A stretch of 22,914 nucleotides of DNA from the IMG/VR virus record IMGVR_UViG_3300037485_000560, positions 1 to 22,914 of that record; one strand, given 5' to 3'. The stretch is from a virus. Under the pieces are notes generated by a model. The model worked only from the letters and a program-made list of their open reading frames with translations. It was not told the DNA's origin and did not search any database. The translations under genes were made by a program, and so were the position numbers. Shown here in pieces: positions 6,544 to 13,636 of this stretch (the stretch's first letter is position 1; each line of letters starts with the position of its first letter).

Positions 6544-7252
6544 TGGACTCATCAAAACTATATGGTAAATCACTAACGCACCTCAACTCAAAATCATAAA
6601 CATTTCTTGTCCCCTCTCTTTGTTTTATTGTCGGCTCTTCTATTACTAAATTTTTAATACCCATATAAAGTAAAAAACTACTTGTAACATCCAACGTAAC
6701 AGGCACACTTACTATTGTACTAAATTTTTTTAATAAATCAATAGGTAATATATTTGATAAAGGTGCTACATCTCCATTATTAATTAAACAGCCTCTAATG
6801 GTTACATTTGAGTCGCCCTCACTCATATATTCTTTTATAGTTCCATTTTTTCCTGCTATTGGTGTTTTTACTATGTTTCTAACATTTGACACATCTATTA
6901 AAGCAATATCAAACTCAATAGACTCACCCAATACTGAATTGCCCTCATTATCTGAATAAGTTTCAAAACTTAATTTAACTGTGTCCCAAATTGGTAAACC
7001 AAAAAATCCTGTTTTACTTTTACCTCCTAATTCAACAACCTCTCCATTTGCAATTTTTTCTTTACCAACTTGTGCAACGTTTATTCTAAAAAATTTAGCT
7101 TTTAAAAATCCTAAGCCTGCACCTTTTAAAATTCCCATAGCCTTACCCTCAATTATATCTGGTATTGGCACTAATAAATTTTTATTCTCAGAGGTTACTA
7201 ATCCTTTGCCCTGTGAATATGCTTGTTGAAATATATTTTTTTCTATTCCCAT
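6536..7252 (-). CDS. DUF6046-type tail protein (probable baseplate/tail-end component)
   Basis: The product has 238 residues. The central segment PIAGKNGTIKEYMSEGDSNV followed by TIRGCLIN is characteristic of DUF6046 proteins, found in contractile phages of Bacteroidota between the tape measure and the hub. Its position one base after the tape measure and just before the hub suggests the role played by LysM/gp53- or gpU-like proteins that initiate the tube on the baseplate. The N-terminus (about 1-60) is helical and hydrophobic-patterned; the remainder is beta-rich. The family identity is recalled from its pattern, and the role is inferred from order. Confidence 0.65.
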   Translation of the reverse strand: MGIEKNIFQQAYSQGKGLVTSENKNLLVPIPDIIEGKAMGILKGAGLGFLKAKFFRINVAQVGKEKIANGEVVELGGKSKTGFFGLPIWDTVKLSFETYSDNEGNSVLGESIEFDIALIDVSNVRNIVKTPIAGKNGTIKEYMSEGDSNVTIRGCLINNGDVAPLSNILPIDLLKKFSTIVSVPVTLDVTSSFLLYMGIKNLVIEEPTIKQREGTRNVYDFELRCVSDLPYSFDESNA

Positions 7253-7253
7253 T

Positions 7254-8744
7254 TTATCTGCGTGCCATTAAATTAGCATCGTTTAACACTTCTAATAAAT
7301 ACTTGCTGAAAATTTCTCTTGACTCATTTGCACCCTCTGTAACTGTTGCAGCATTAATACTTACATCCCCTAATCTATCTAAATTAATAGTAATGTTTTG
7401 TGGTCTTGCTCCATTATATTCTGTTGGACTGCCAATTTTTGCTGCTGCTTTTTCTTTTTTAAGGTCTTTTGTTTCTGTTAATATAGGTGGTGCAACGGCT
7501 TTTAATACTTTCATATTTCCATTAATTTTTTCTTGTGCATCTGATATTAAAGCCATATCTCGACCAAAATTTTCATTTAGATTTTTTCTTTCATTTGCTA
7601 AAACTTTAAGACCTGCTTTACTATATGCTGAGGGATTGTTTATTGTCCTTCTCTCCATATCTTGATTTTTTGCTATGTCCTCTCTGTGTGCCCTTTCAAA
7701 ATTTGCTTTTAATTTCATCAAGCCTTGCATTGATTTTATATTTTCCTCTGAACTTAACGCTGATGGCTTTACATACATTGATTGTAAAGATGCTGCTAAA
7801 TCTTCTTGTTTTTTTACATCTCCTTGTATACCAAAAGCACTTCCAATTTGACTAAATACTTTTTTAATTCCAGAAAAATCTTTTGCTCCATATTTTGCAT
7901 AAGCATTTTCCATTGTATTTAAAGTTTCAACTGTTGCATCAACTTTTGAAATTAAATCTTTTAAAAATCCTACTGTACCTGCAATTATTCCTGTTTGAGA
8001 TTGTCCAATATGTACTTTTAATTGCTCCCAACTATCTCCTAAGTTAGAAATTTGACCACCAGTAGTTTTTGACTGCTCATCCATCATTCCAAAGAATTGA
8101 CCGCCTGCTGATGTCATAGATTGAAATGCTTTCTCAACATCTTTAAATCCTACTTTGCCGTCTTCAACTAATTTCATTACCTCAGAATCAGCTACTTTAA
8201 ATTGCTTTGCTAATTTAGGTAATAAATTAATTCCCGCAGTTGTAAATTGATTAATATCCTTTGAAAATGCTCTGCCTTGTGTTTTTAAAGTTCCATATAA
8301 ATAAACTATATCTCCTAAAGGTTTTCCAACTCCACTACTGATGTCACCTAACATTTTCATATTAGTTACAATAGTTCCTGCTTGAAATCCATAAGCCATT
8401 AATTGCTTTGTACCTTGTTGCACATCTACTAATGAAAATGGTGTTTTTGATGCTAATGTTACTAATTGTCCCTCTAATGCTTTTGCTGCTTGCCTATCTC
8501 CAAACATTAAAACTCTTAATGAAGCCGAAAATGATTCATAATTTGACAAAGAGTCAATAACAGCCTTACCAAATCCAACAACCGCAGCAATAGAAAATGC
8601 ACCTGCAATCATACCACCCATACCACTCATCTTTGAGGATAGTTTACTCATACCTCCATCAAGTTTTGAAACTGATGCCGTTGCAGTATCTATTTTTTTA
8701 CTAAATAAATCTTTTAACGTTAATCTATATTCTAAATCACTCAT
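7254..8744 (-). CDS. Tail tape measure protein
   Basis: The product has 496 residues. The N-terminal domain has the typical tape-measure pattern: YRLTLKDLFSKKI, a GMGGMIAGAFSIAAVVGFGK hydrophobic stretch (about 41-60), then residues about 70-175 with ASLRVLMFGDRQAAKALEGQ, LASKTPFSLVDVQQGTKQLM and GRAFSKDINQFTTAGINLLP. The second half is helical. It follows the tail assembly chaperones and precedes the tail-end genes. By the usual rule of about 1.5 angstrom per residue it predicts a short tail of about 70-75 nm. The start ATG lies inside the end of the -1 frame extension of the chaperone (AATGAGTGA), so translation is probably coupled to frameshifting. Confidence 0.85.
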   Translation of the reverse strand: MSDLEYRLTLKDLFSKKIDTATASVSKLDGGMSKLSSKMSGMGGMIAGAFSIAAVVGFGKAVIDSLSNYESFSASLRVLMFGDRQAAKALEGQLVTLASKTPFSLVDVQQGTKQLMAYGFQAGTIVTNMKMLGDISSGVGKPLGDIVYLYGTLKTQGRAFSKDINQFTTAGINLLPKLAKQFKVADSEVMKLVEDGKVGFKDVEKAFQSMTSAGGQFFGMMDEQSKTTGGQISNLGDSWEQLKVHIGQSQTGIIAGTVGFLKDLISKVDATVETLNTMENAYAKYGAKDFSGIKKVFSQIGSAFGIQGDVKKQEDLAASLQSMYVKPSALSSEENIKSMQGLMKLKANFERAHREDIAKNQDMERRTINNPSAYSKAGLKVLANERKNLNENFGRDMALISDAQEKINGNMKVLKAVAPPILTETKDLKKEKAAAKIGSPTEYNGARPQNITINLDRLGDVSINAATVTEGANESREIFSKYLLEVLNDANLMARR

Positions 8745-9221
8745 TTGTTGTTAATGTTCCTGTGTATTTTAAAACAAAATCTATTTCCTCAACTCTCTTG
8801 CACCATTCATTATCATTTAATTTTTCTGGATTTTCTCTAAAATAAAAACGGATAAGTGCGTTATTTTTCGCAATCTCATCCGTCTTTAATAAATTCCTAA
8901 AATATACTAATTTTTTTTTATAGTAGCTTTTTGGACTTTTAAAATATCAACCAATGCGTCCTCTGCTGAAATAAATGCCTCATAATTATTTTCTAATATG
9001 CTGACCTCATCTCCACCAACTCGTAACGCATTATAACCTGCAATAACAGCCTTTTCTGGTAATTCTCCAAGTGCTAATTTGCTAATCATTTTTCGTGTTA
9101 TTTTATCGGGTCTTTTTAAATAAAAAACAGCCACTTTAGTTTCGTCATCCTCATCCAAAGGTATTTCTACTGTTATTATTTTTCCAAATTTTGCTTTTAG
9201 TTCTTCAATTAAATTTTCCAT
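8737..9221 (-). CDS. Tail assembly chaperone GT-type fusion by -1 frameshift
   Basis: This is the predicted long product. The zero frame is read from 9221 to the A AAA AAA heptamer at 8919-8913. After a one-base backward slip the -1 frame is open for 58 more codons to TGA 8739-8737, giving about 161 residues. The extension (starting KLVYFRNLLKTDEIAKNNAL) contains no in-frame ATG, so it is unlikely to be a separate gene. It fills the 162-base gap before the tape measure exactly and overlaps the tape-measure ATG. This reproduces the lambda G/GT arrangement, where the fusion recruits tape measure and tail-tube subunits during tail assembly. Frameshifting has not been shown here, but the architecture is standard for long-tailed phages. 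Confidence 0.8.
8844..8887 (-). promoter_or_regulatory. Long stem-loop downstream of the slippery site (frameshift stimulator or attenuator)
   Basis: On the minus strand, 8887-8875 pairs with 8856-8844 (13 pairs, core ACGGATGAG/CTTATCCGT with two G-U pairs). A two-base bulge follows, then a four-pair upper stem TGCG/CGCA closing an eight-base A-rich loop. The stem starts about 25 bases after the A AAA AAA heptamer and is followed by a T-rich tract (TTTTTATTTT, counting the last arm bases). It could stimulate frameshifting at a distance, hide the tape-measure start, or act as a partial intrinsic terminator setting the chaperone to tape-measure ratio. Confidence 0.6.
8907..9221 (-). CDS. Tail assembly chaperone (G-type, short form)
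   Basis: The product has 104 residues and is acidic/helical: an N-terminal beta region (ITVEIPLDEDDETKVAVFYL), then KRPDKITRKMISKL and a C-terminal helix ending KVQKATIKKN. It is located between tail tube and tape measure, the fixed place of the tail assembly chaperone. Its stop (TAG 8909-8907) lies one codon after a canonical A AAA AAA slippery heptamer. Most ribosomes should stop here and make this short form; a minority would continue into the -1 frame. Identity follows from size, place and the frameshift signal rather than strong sequence recognition. Confidence 0.75.
   Translation of the reverse strand: MENLIEELKAKFGKIITVEIPLDEDDETKVAVFYLKRPDKITRKMISKLALGELPEKAVIAGYNALRVGGDEVSILENNYEAFISAEDALVDILKVQKATIKKN
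8913..8919 (-). promoter_or_regulatory. Slippery heptamer A AAA AAA for -1 ribosomal frameshift
   Basis: Within nine consecutive A on the minus strand the zero-frame codons read ATA AAA AAA AAT TAG. The heptamer A AAA AAA is in exactly the register that allows both tRNAs to re-pair after slipping back one base. The zero-frame stop follows one codon later and the -1 frame is open into the tape-measure start. Confidence 0.85.
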
Positions 9222-9249
9222 TAGGTTTTATTTTTAGGTTATTAGTAAA

Positions 9250-9678
9250 TTAGATAAAATTAACGTGAGAGATAATTAAATCAATCTCACAAGCTATTGA
9301 GGTGTCCCCTTGTTTTACACTTCGAGTGTTTTTTGTAAATCTACAATTTTTAATCGTGTGTACTCGTGGGATTAATGCCGTGTCTACATAAGCAACAGTT
9401 ATGTCAAACTCTGGGATTGATTGTAAAACTCCTAAAGGTGCTACTAATTGTATGCTCTCTAATTCCTCCATTAAGATAGTAACTTTTGCCGTTGGTTTGA
9501 AATTTCCATATGCTCTTGATACAGGTCTGTTACCTGCACCATAAATATTTTCCATTTCTTGCATATCTTCGTAATCTATGCTTGTTACCCCTGCAAAAGG
9601 TACTCCTAATATATTGATAACAATGTCAGCCCATTCATAAGACTTGCCATTAATTAATGCTGGTAGTGAATATGCCAT
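9250..9678 (-). CDS. Tail tube protein
   Basis: The product has 142 residues. It has the pattern of contractile tail tube proteins in this phage group: INGKSYEWADIVINILGVPF, an ITSID-like strand with YEDMQEMENIYGAGNRPVSR (about 36-56), and YGNFKPTAKVTI. The C-terminal beta strands include CRFTKNTRSVKQGDTSIACE. It lies four bases after the sheath and before the chaperones, the standard order sheath, tube, chaperone, tape measure. The tube subunits stack on the hub inside the sheath. Confidence 0.75.
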   Translation of the reverse strand: MAYSLPALINGKSYEWADIVINILGVPFAGVTSIDYEDMQEMENIYGAGNRPVSRAYGNFKPTAKVTILMEELESIQLVAPLGVLQSIPEFDITVAYVDTALIPRVHTIKNCRFTKNTRSVKQGDTSIACEIDLIISHVNFI

Positions 9679-9682
9679 TTTT

Positions 9683-11215
9683 TTATGTTGTTATTGATAA
9701 TGTGAAACCTATATTGACTACAATAAAATCTGCAACTCCCATTGGTTGTATTTGTGCCGTTATTGTTAAAATTCCTGTGCTTAATACATTTTGAGCAGGA
9801 TTAATAATAATACCATAATTACTTATTTCTGTATTTCTAACCAATGTGTCTAAAGATTGCTCTCCTAAACTTTTAAAGAAATTAATTACATCTGTGCTCA
9901 AAGTTCCATCTGCATTAACTTTAATTGGACTGCCCACCGATGGTAAAATAGTTCCTCTTAAATTTTTAATTGCTTTATAAATAGTTCTATTTGAATAAAT
10001 AAAAGCGTAATCACTTGTTAAAGAAACACACGAATAAGGTCTATTGTGAAACGTTCCTGTTAAGTCAGTAACTTTTCTTAAAAAACAATATCCTAAAGTA
10101 TCTAAGTTAGTAATAGTTCCATCTGATAAACTTAAATAAGATTGTCCATTTGCAAAAGCTAAAGTATCTAATTCAGTTGATGCAACTTGAAACTTTCCAA
10201 ACCAAGCAACAGACTCGCTAACTTTTGAAAATGCAACTGCTCCTAAAAATTCACCTACATTAGTTATTGATTTTCCTGTTGCGTGCCATAAAGTATGCCC
10301 AACTCCTGCCCCATCTTGTGCTATTGTTACAGACACTTGTGGATTAGATAAAGTATGTAAATTATCAGTAATACTTGTTATTGCTGGTGTTGCACTTATT
10401 TCTGCTCCTAAAATACAAATTAATGGTTTGTGTAATACTTCTAAAGCACTACAAACTGTTTGTATACCATTAGTTGCTGAGGTGGCAAATGCTGTTGCCT
10501 TATTATAAATTCCTAATTGCTTAATTTCCCCTTGTGCAAAATTTTGCATTAAAGTAATTGAGGCAAAAGTTCCATAATCAGATGTGGCATAAATACCTAC
10601 ATATAATTTTCCTTTTGGTTGCAATCTAAAAAATTCAGAAATATGATAATGTAAAATATCAATATCACTCGCAACTCCTACAACTACATTTTGTACTAAT
10701 GTTAATGCAATAGTTCCAACTGTTGTTGAAACGTAAGGTGTGCCTGTATTTAAAAATATACCTTGACCACCTGCTGCCGTTATAGTAACTAAATCAACTC
10801 CACTTGCTACTGCTACAAATCCGTGAGTTAAAGTTCCCAAATTAATTTGGTCTGCAATCGCTGTGGCTGTTGTTAATTTACTAACGCTATCTGGTGTGGT
10901 AAATACATAACCATTAATTAAAGTTACAACTCCTTGTATTGTAGTAACTTTTAAAGTCATTGTATCTGCTAAAACAGATTTTGTTGCAACTGTTATAGTT
11001 GAGGTTGATTTTGTTTCTCCTAAATGCGTGTTTGTAATTCCCAAATCCACTGCATCAGCAACAGAGTAAACAGTTTTAATTCTATCTAAAGAGGTAAATC
11101 CTGTGGGTAACGTTGCATTTGAATAAAACAAAAAACCACTAACATAATCAGTTCCCTCTAAAGGTCTGCCTAAGCCACCTTTACCTTTGTTTATTGTTAT
11201 GTCGTTTAATGCCAT
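9683..11215 (-). CDS. Contractile tail sheath protein (DUF2586-like)
   Basis: The product has 510 residues. The N-terminus (MALNDITINKGKGGLGRPLE, then GTDYVSGFLFY) and a mid part with FAQGEIKQLGIYNK, KPLICILGAEIS and VSVTIAQDGAGVG belong to the sheath pattern of DUF2586-type proteins. The C-terminal part contains NRPYSCVSLTSDYAFIYSNR and YKAIKNLRGTILPSV, followed by a final beta domain typical of sheath subunits. It is the main evidence for a contractile (myovirus-type) tail. It lies between the capsid gene and the tube gene. A 54-base gap with a hairpin separates it from the capsid stop, and an A-run precedes its start. Confidence 0.8.
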   Translation of the reverse strand: MALNDITINKGKGGLGRPLEGTDYVSGFLFYSNATLPTGFTSLDRIKTVYSVADAVDLGITNTHLGETKSTSTITVATKSVLADTMTLKVTTIQGVVTLINGYVFTTPDSVSKLTTATAIADQINLGTLTHGFVAVASGVDLVTITAAGGQGIFLNTGTPYVSTTVGTIALTLVQNVVVGVASDIDILHYHISEFFRLQPKGKLYVGIYATSDYGTFASITLMQNFAQGEIKQLGIYNKATAFATSATNGIQTVCSALEVLHKPLICILGAEISATPAITSITDNLHTLSNPQVSVTIAQDGAGVGHTLWHATGKSITNVGEFLGAVAFSKVSESVAWFGKFQVASTELDTLAFANGQSYLSLSDGTITNLDTLGYCFLRKVTDLTGTFHNRPYSCVSLTSDYAFIYSNRTIYKAIKNLRGTILPSVGSPIKVNADGTLSTDVINFFKSLGEQSLDTLVRNTEISNYGIIINPAQNVLSTGILTITAQIQPMGVADFIVVNIGFTLSITT

Positions 11216-11243
11216 TTTAATTTTTTTTTATATAATTTAACTA

Positions 11244-11268
11244 AATAGGGGATTTTTAATCCCCCATT
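11244..11268 (-). terminator. Hairpin one base after the capsid stop codon
   Basis: On the minus strand AATGGGGGAT pairs with ATCCCCTATT (10 pairs, one G-U) around a five-base loop TAAAA. It begins one base after the capsid TAA. The following sequence is AT-rich but is not a clean T-run, so it may act as a 3' mRNA-stabilising stem or a leaky terminator that lifts capsid output over the tail genes. Confidence 0.6.
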
Positions 11269-11269
11269 A

Positions 11270-12211
11270 TTAAGATACCCAAGTTTGTACTAAGGCTGCA
11301 ACACCTTTCATATCGGTACGCATAATAGCTGCACCTAACATAACTTCCATATTGAAAATTGAGCCTAAAAATTCTGGGCGACCATTTCCGTTTGAGCCAC
11401 TATCATATAAAGGTGTAATAGTTCCCATAGCACGAGAAACTACTGTTGGATGCCAAGCAATACAAGCTAAGCGGTCATCTGCTGCTCCTGCTGTAATACG
11501 AGCCTTTGCACTTGTTCCTGTTTTTGTAAATACTGATACTGTTGGACGCATCATAATTTTAAATCCAAATAATTGTGCAACAATTCCACTCGCTAAAGTG
11601 TTTGTTCCATTTGCCATTTGAAATCCATTATAAGATGCTCTAACTACCTCAGAGATTGTGAATAATTCCCAAAACATATCTGAGTTCATTAATAAAACAC
11701 GACGTCCATCATTTGGTACGTTGTCTTTATCTAATTTTTTTGCTAATGCAGCAATATCTGCTAAAGCTACTGCCTTACGAGTTCCTGTTCCAGATGGTGG
11801 CAAAGATGTTCCTGCTGTACCTGTTGTTAAAACCATATTACCTGCTCCACTTGCTGTCCAAGCAATAGCAACCTCAGTTCCACAAGTGTCTACTAATGTA
11901 GAAATTTGTTGTCCGATTACTGAATTTTTCTTATCATAAGAACTTTGCAAAGAATCCAAATTAGTTACTAATGTTGGGTCTAATGCGTATTGATTCATTG
12001 CATAAGTTCTATCAGCATCAGTTCTTTGAGCAATAGTCAAAGGGAATGAAGATGGATTTACATTTACTGTTGGATTTGCTCCAGATTGTGGTAAGTGAAC
12101 AGTTCCGAAAGCGATATACTCGCTATGGTCGATTGAATAAGTTAAAAATTCTGCGTTTTGGTTTAAGGTTTCTTGTACCTCATTTATCCATATTTCTTTA
12201 ATTAATGCCAT
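11270..12211 (-). CDS. Major capsid protein
   Basis: The product has 313 residues. It begins MALIKEIWINEVQETLNQNA and shows capsid-like features: an N-arm, a P-loop region with RTDADRTYAMNQYALDPTLV, a central helix (KAVALADIAALAKKLDKDNV) followed by PNDGRRVLLMNSDMFWEL, and a C-terminal IAWHPTVVSRAMG. It follows the protease-scaffold gene and precedes the sheath, the expected place. The fold is probably HK97-like, but that is inferred from gene order and general pattern. G+C and codon use look somewhat higher here than in neighbours, as expected of a highly expressed gene. A hairpin follows its stop. Confidence 0.8.
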   Translation of the reverse strand: MALIKEIWINEVQETLNQNAEFLTYSIDHSEYIAFGTVHLPQSGANPTVNVNPSSFPLTIAQRTDADRTYAMNQYALDPTLVTNLDSLQSSYDKKNSVIGQQISTLVDTCGTEVAIAWTASGAGNMVLTTGTAGTSLPPSGTGTRKAVALADIAALAKKLDKDNVPNDGRRVLLMNSDMFWELFTISEVVRASYNGFQMANGTNTLASGIVAQLFGFKIMMRPTVSVFTKTGTSAKARITAGAADDRLACIAWHPTVVSRAMGTITPLYDSGSNGNGRPEFLGSIFNMEVMLGAAIMRTDMKGVAALVQTWVS

Positions 12212-12239
12212 TTTATTTTATTTTAAATTGTTTTTATTA

Positions 12240-12767
12240 TTAGTTTGATTTTATTTTTGTTATTGATTTGCAAATTTCCTCAAATGCCTCTGGATTGCTA
12301 TTTTTCATTTCTGCTAATCCTTTTGCATCTTTTTTAGACCAATCACTAAATGTCCATTTTGAACGGTCATCTCCTGCAAAGTTTTTAATGTCAAATGGTT
12401 TCTTTGACTCTTTACCATTTCCTAAACGTGAAATAAAATTAGATACAAATGTAAAACTTGCCTCATCTTTTGCTGCGTTTAAAATTGTGGTTTCTTTTTC
12501 GCTTTCATTAAGTTTACCCTCTTTGATAGCGTTTACAACTAAATTAGTAGCTTTGTTTTTTAACAACTCTAATTCAGCCTCTTCTTTTGCGATTTTTTCA
12601 GCCTTATAATTTTCAATTATTATTTTATTTTCCTCAATTTGAGTTTTTAAAATTTCTAATTCATTTTTTAATGCCTCATTTTCTTTGTCCTTATTCTCAA
12701 TAGCAACAACGATTTCGCTTTCGTCTGCCTCGTTTTTAAGTTTTAAGACGTTTGTTATTTTTTCCAT
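12240..12767 (-). CDS. Possible internal-start scaffold protein (nested in protease gene)
   Basis: An in-frame ATG at 12767-12765 (Met208 of the protease, KMEKIT) begins a 175-residue segment. It is highly charged and helical with a strong coiled coil (about 225-285 in full numbering). It matches the boundary between protease and scaffold domains. In lambda, Nu3 starts inside gene C in the same way. There is no strong ribosome-binding site, but few genes here have one. This nested product is a prediction only. Confidence 0.4.
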   Translation of the reverse strand: MEKITNVLKLKNEADESEIVVAIENKDKENEALKNELEILKTQIEENKIIIENYKAEKIAKEEAELELLKNKATNLVVNAIKEGKLNESEKETTILNAAKDEASFTFVSNFISRLGNGKESKKPFDIKNFAGDDRSKWTFSDWSKKDAKGLAEMKNSNPEAFEEICKSITKIKSN

Positions 12768-13388
12768 CTTTGGTTGTTTGTTTATATATTTATTATAAAT
12801 AATAGCCATATTTTGTAAGCTATCTGATTTTTTTATTTTAATTTTTTTACCACTACTAATAATCTCATCTACCATTCCATTGTCCATTGCTTCTTGTGCC
12901 GTCATCCACGTTTCTTTTGTCATCATTAACGAAACTTCCTCAATAGTTTTGTTTGTTCTATTGCTTAATATAGTAGTTAAAGTGTCCTTAACAAAAGATA
13001 GTAATTTTTTGTCATCAGTTCCAGATGGGTCGTGTAACATTAAAGTTCCATAATCCATCATATAACATTTTTTTCCAGATACGGCAACAACTCCTGCTAT
13101 TGAGGCAGCAATTCCATCAATATAAGTGTCCACAGGTATTTGACTATTTAATATAGATGAAATAATACTATAGCCATCCATTACAGAGCCACCAATAGAA
13201 TTAATCCTTACATTAATTTTTTTACAATTACTTTGTAAGTATTGCATTTCATTTGCAAATGCCGTTCCACTAATACCTACTGTATAATTTCCATCTGAAT
13301 TAATTGAGTCGCCAATTTGATTGTATAAACAAATAGTGGCATCGCCTCCCTCTGTTATGTTCTTAATAAATTTGAAATTATTTAGCAT
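12240..13388 (-). CDS. Capsid maturation protease (ClpP-like) fused to scaffold domain
   Basis: The product has 382 residues. Residues 1-180 are a ClpP/S14-type protease: INSIGGSVMDGYSI (oxyanion region), DGIAASIAG with nucleophile Ser96, LMLHDPSG with His119, and ETWMTAQEAMDNGMVDEI, where Glu159 aligns with the ClpP catalytic Asp. Residues from about 208 form a Lys/Glu-rich coiled coil (NKDKENEALKNELEILKTQI) and a C-terminal tail with FAGDDRSKWTFSDWSKKD, typical of head scaffolds. The protease would cleave scaffold and capsid during head maturation. It is the first gene of the capsid-tail block, opening after a 62-base intergenic region with a near-palindrome. The Glu in place of Asp is seen in phage relatives as I recall them. 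Confidence 0.8.
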   Translation of the reverse strand: MLNNFKFIKNITEGGDATICLYNQIGDSINSDGNYTVGISGTAFANEMQYLQSNCKKINVRINSIGGSVMDGYSIISSILNSQIPVDTYIDGIAASIAGVVAVSGKKCYMMDYGTLMLHDPSGTDDKKLLSFVKDTLTTILSNRTNKTIEEVSLMMTKETWMTAQEAMDNGMVDEIISSGKKIKIKKSDSLQNMAIIYNKYINKQPKMEKITNVLKLKNEADESEIVVAIENKDKENEALKNELEILKTQIEENKIIIENYKAEKIAKEEAELELLKNKATNLVVNAIKEGKLNESEKETTILNAAKDEASFTFVSNFISRLGNGKESKKPFDIKNFAGDDRSKWTFSDWSKKDAKGLAEMKNSNPEAFEEICKSITKIKSN

Positions 13389-13393
13389 CTAAT

Positions 13394-13417
13394 ACAAAAT
13401 TAATTAATTATATTTGT
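13394..13417. promoter_or_regulatory. Near-palindrome between divergent protease and RHH-like genes (operator/promoter candidate)
   Basis: A 24-base imperfect palindrome (10 of 12 positions match; outer arms ACAAA/TTTGT, core AATTAATTAATT) sits in the only divergent gap of the window. Each arm contains a match to the Bacteroidota -7 element TAnnTTTG, TATATTTG on the plus strand and TAATTTTG on the minus strand. No -33 element at the usual spacing was found for either. The AT-rich setting makes chance matches likely. Confidence 0.35.
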
Positions 13418-13453
13418 TTTGTTGTTTACTTGTACCAACTTTATTAATTTTTG

Positions 13454-13636
13454 ATGGATTATAAAATATATAAAAATTTAGACCATCAAATTGATAAAAA
13501 AAATAAATTCAAAATACGAGTTTCTACTTATATACAAGGCGAGTTAAAAAATAAATTTATGCAATCGTGTATAAATAAAAAAATATGTGAGGCTGATTTT
13601 TTGAGAGAAATTATTTCCACACATTTTAAAAAGTAG
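13454..13636 (+). CDS. Ribbon-helix-helix-like small DNA-binding protein
   Basis: The product has 60 residues from ATG 13454 (an in-frame TTG lies just before). Residues about 18-58 fit the ribbon-helix-helix plan: a beta strand FKIRVSTYI, a helix GELKNKFMQSCINKK, a turn, and a second helix ADFLREIISTHF. The protein is basic, as Arc/MetJ-type repressors often are. It is the only gene on the plus strand. It diverges from the protease gene and converges on the I-like gene with an 11-base overlap of the 3' ends. A near-palindrome lies 37-60 bases upstream of its start. A role as local repressor of late transcription or as an autoregulated inserted gene is inferred. Confidence 0.6.
   Translation: MDYKIYKNLDHQIDKKNKFKIRVSTYIQGELKNKFMQSCINKKICEADFLREIISTHFKK

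Noticed and set aside
7165-7665. Plus-strand frame of 166 codons across the DUF6046/tape-measure boundary
   Set aside because: It overlaps two well-supported genes and its hydrophobic content reflects reverse reading of Lys/Asn-rich codons; no start context or domain.
12268-12609. Plus-strand frame of 113 codons opposite the scaffold domain
   Set aside because: It is a reverse reading of a Lys/Glu-rich coiled coil, which commonly yields long open Phe/Ser/Leu frames.
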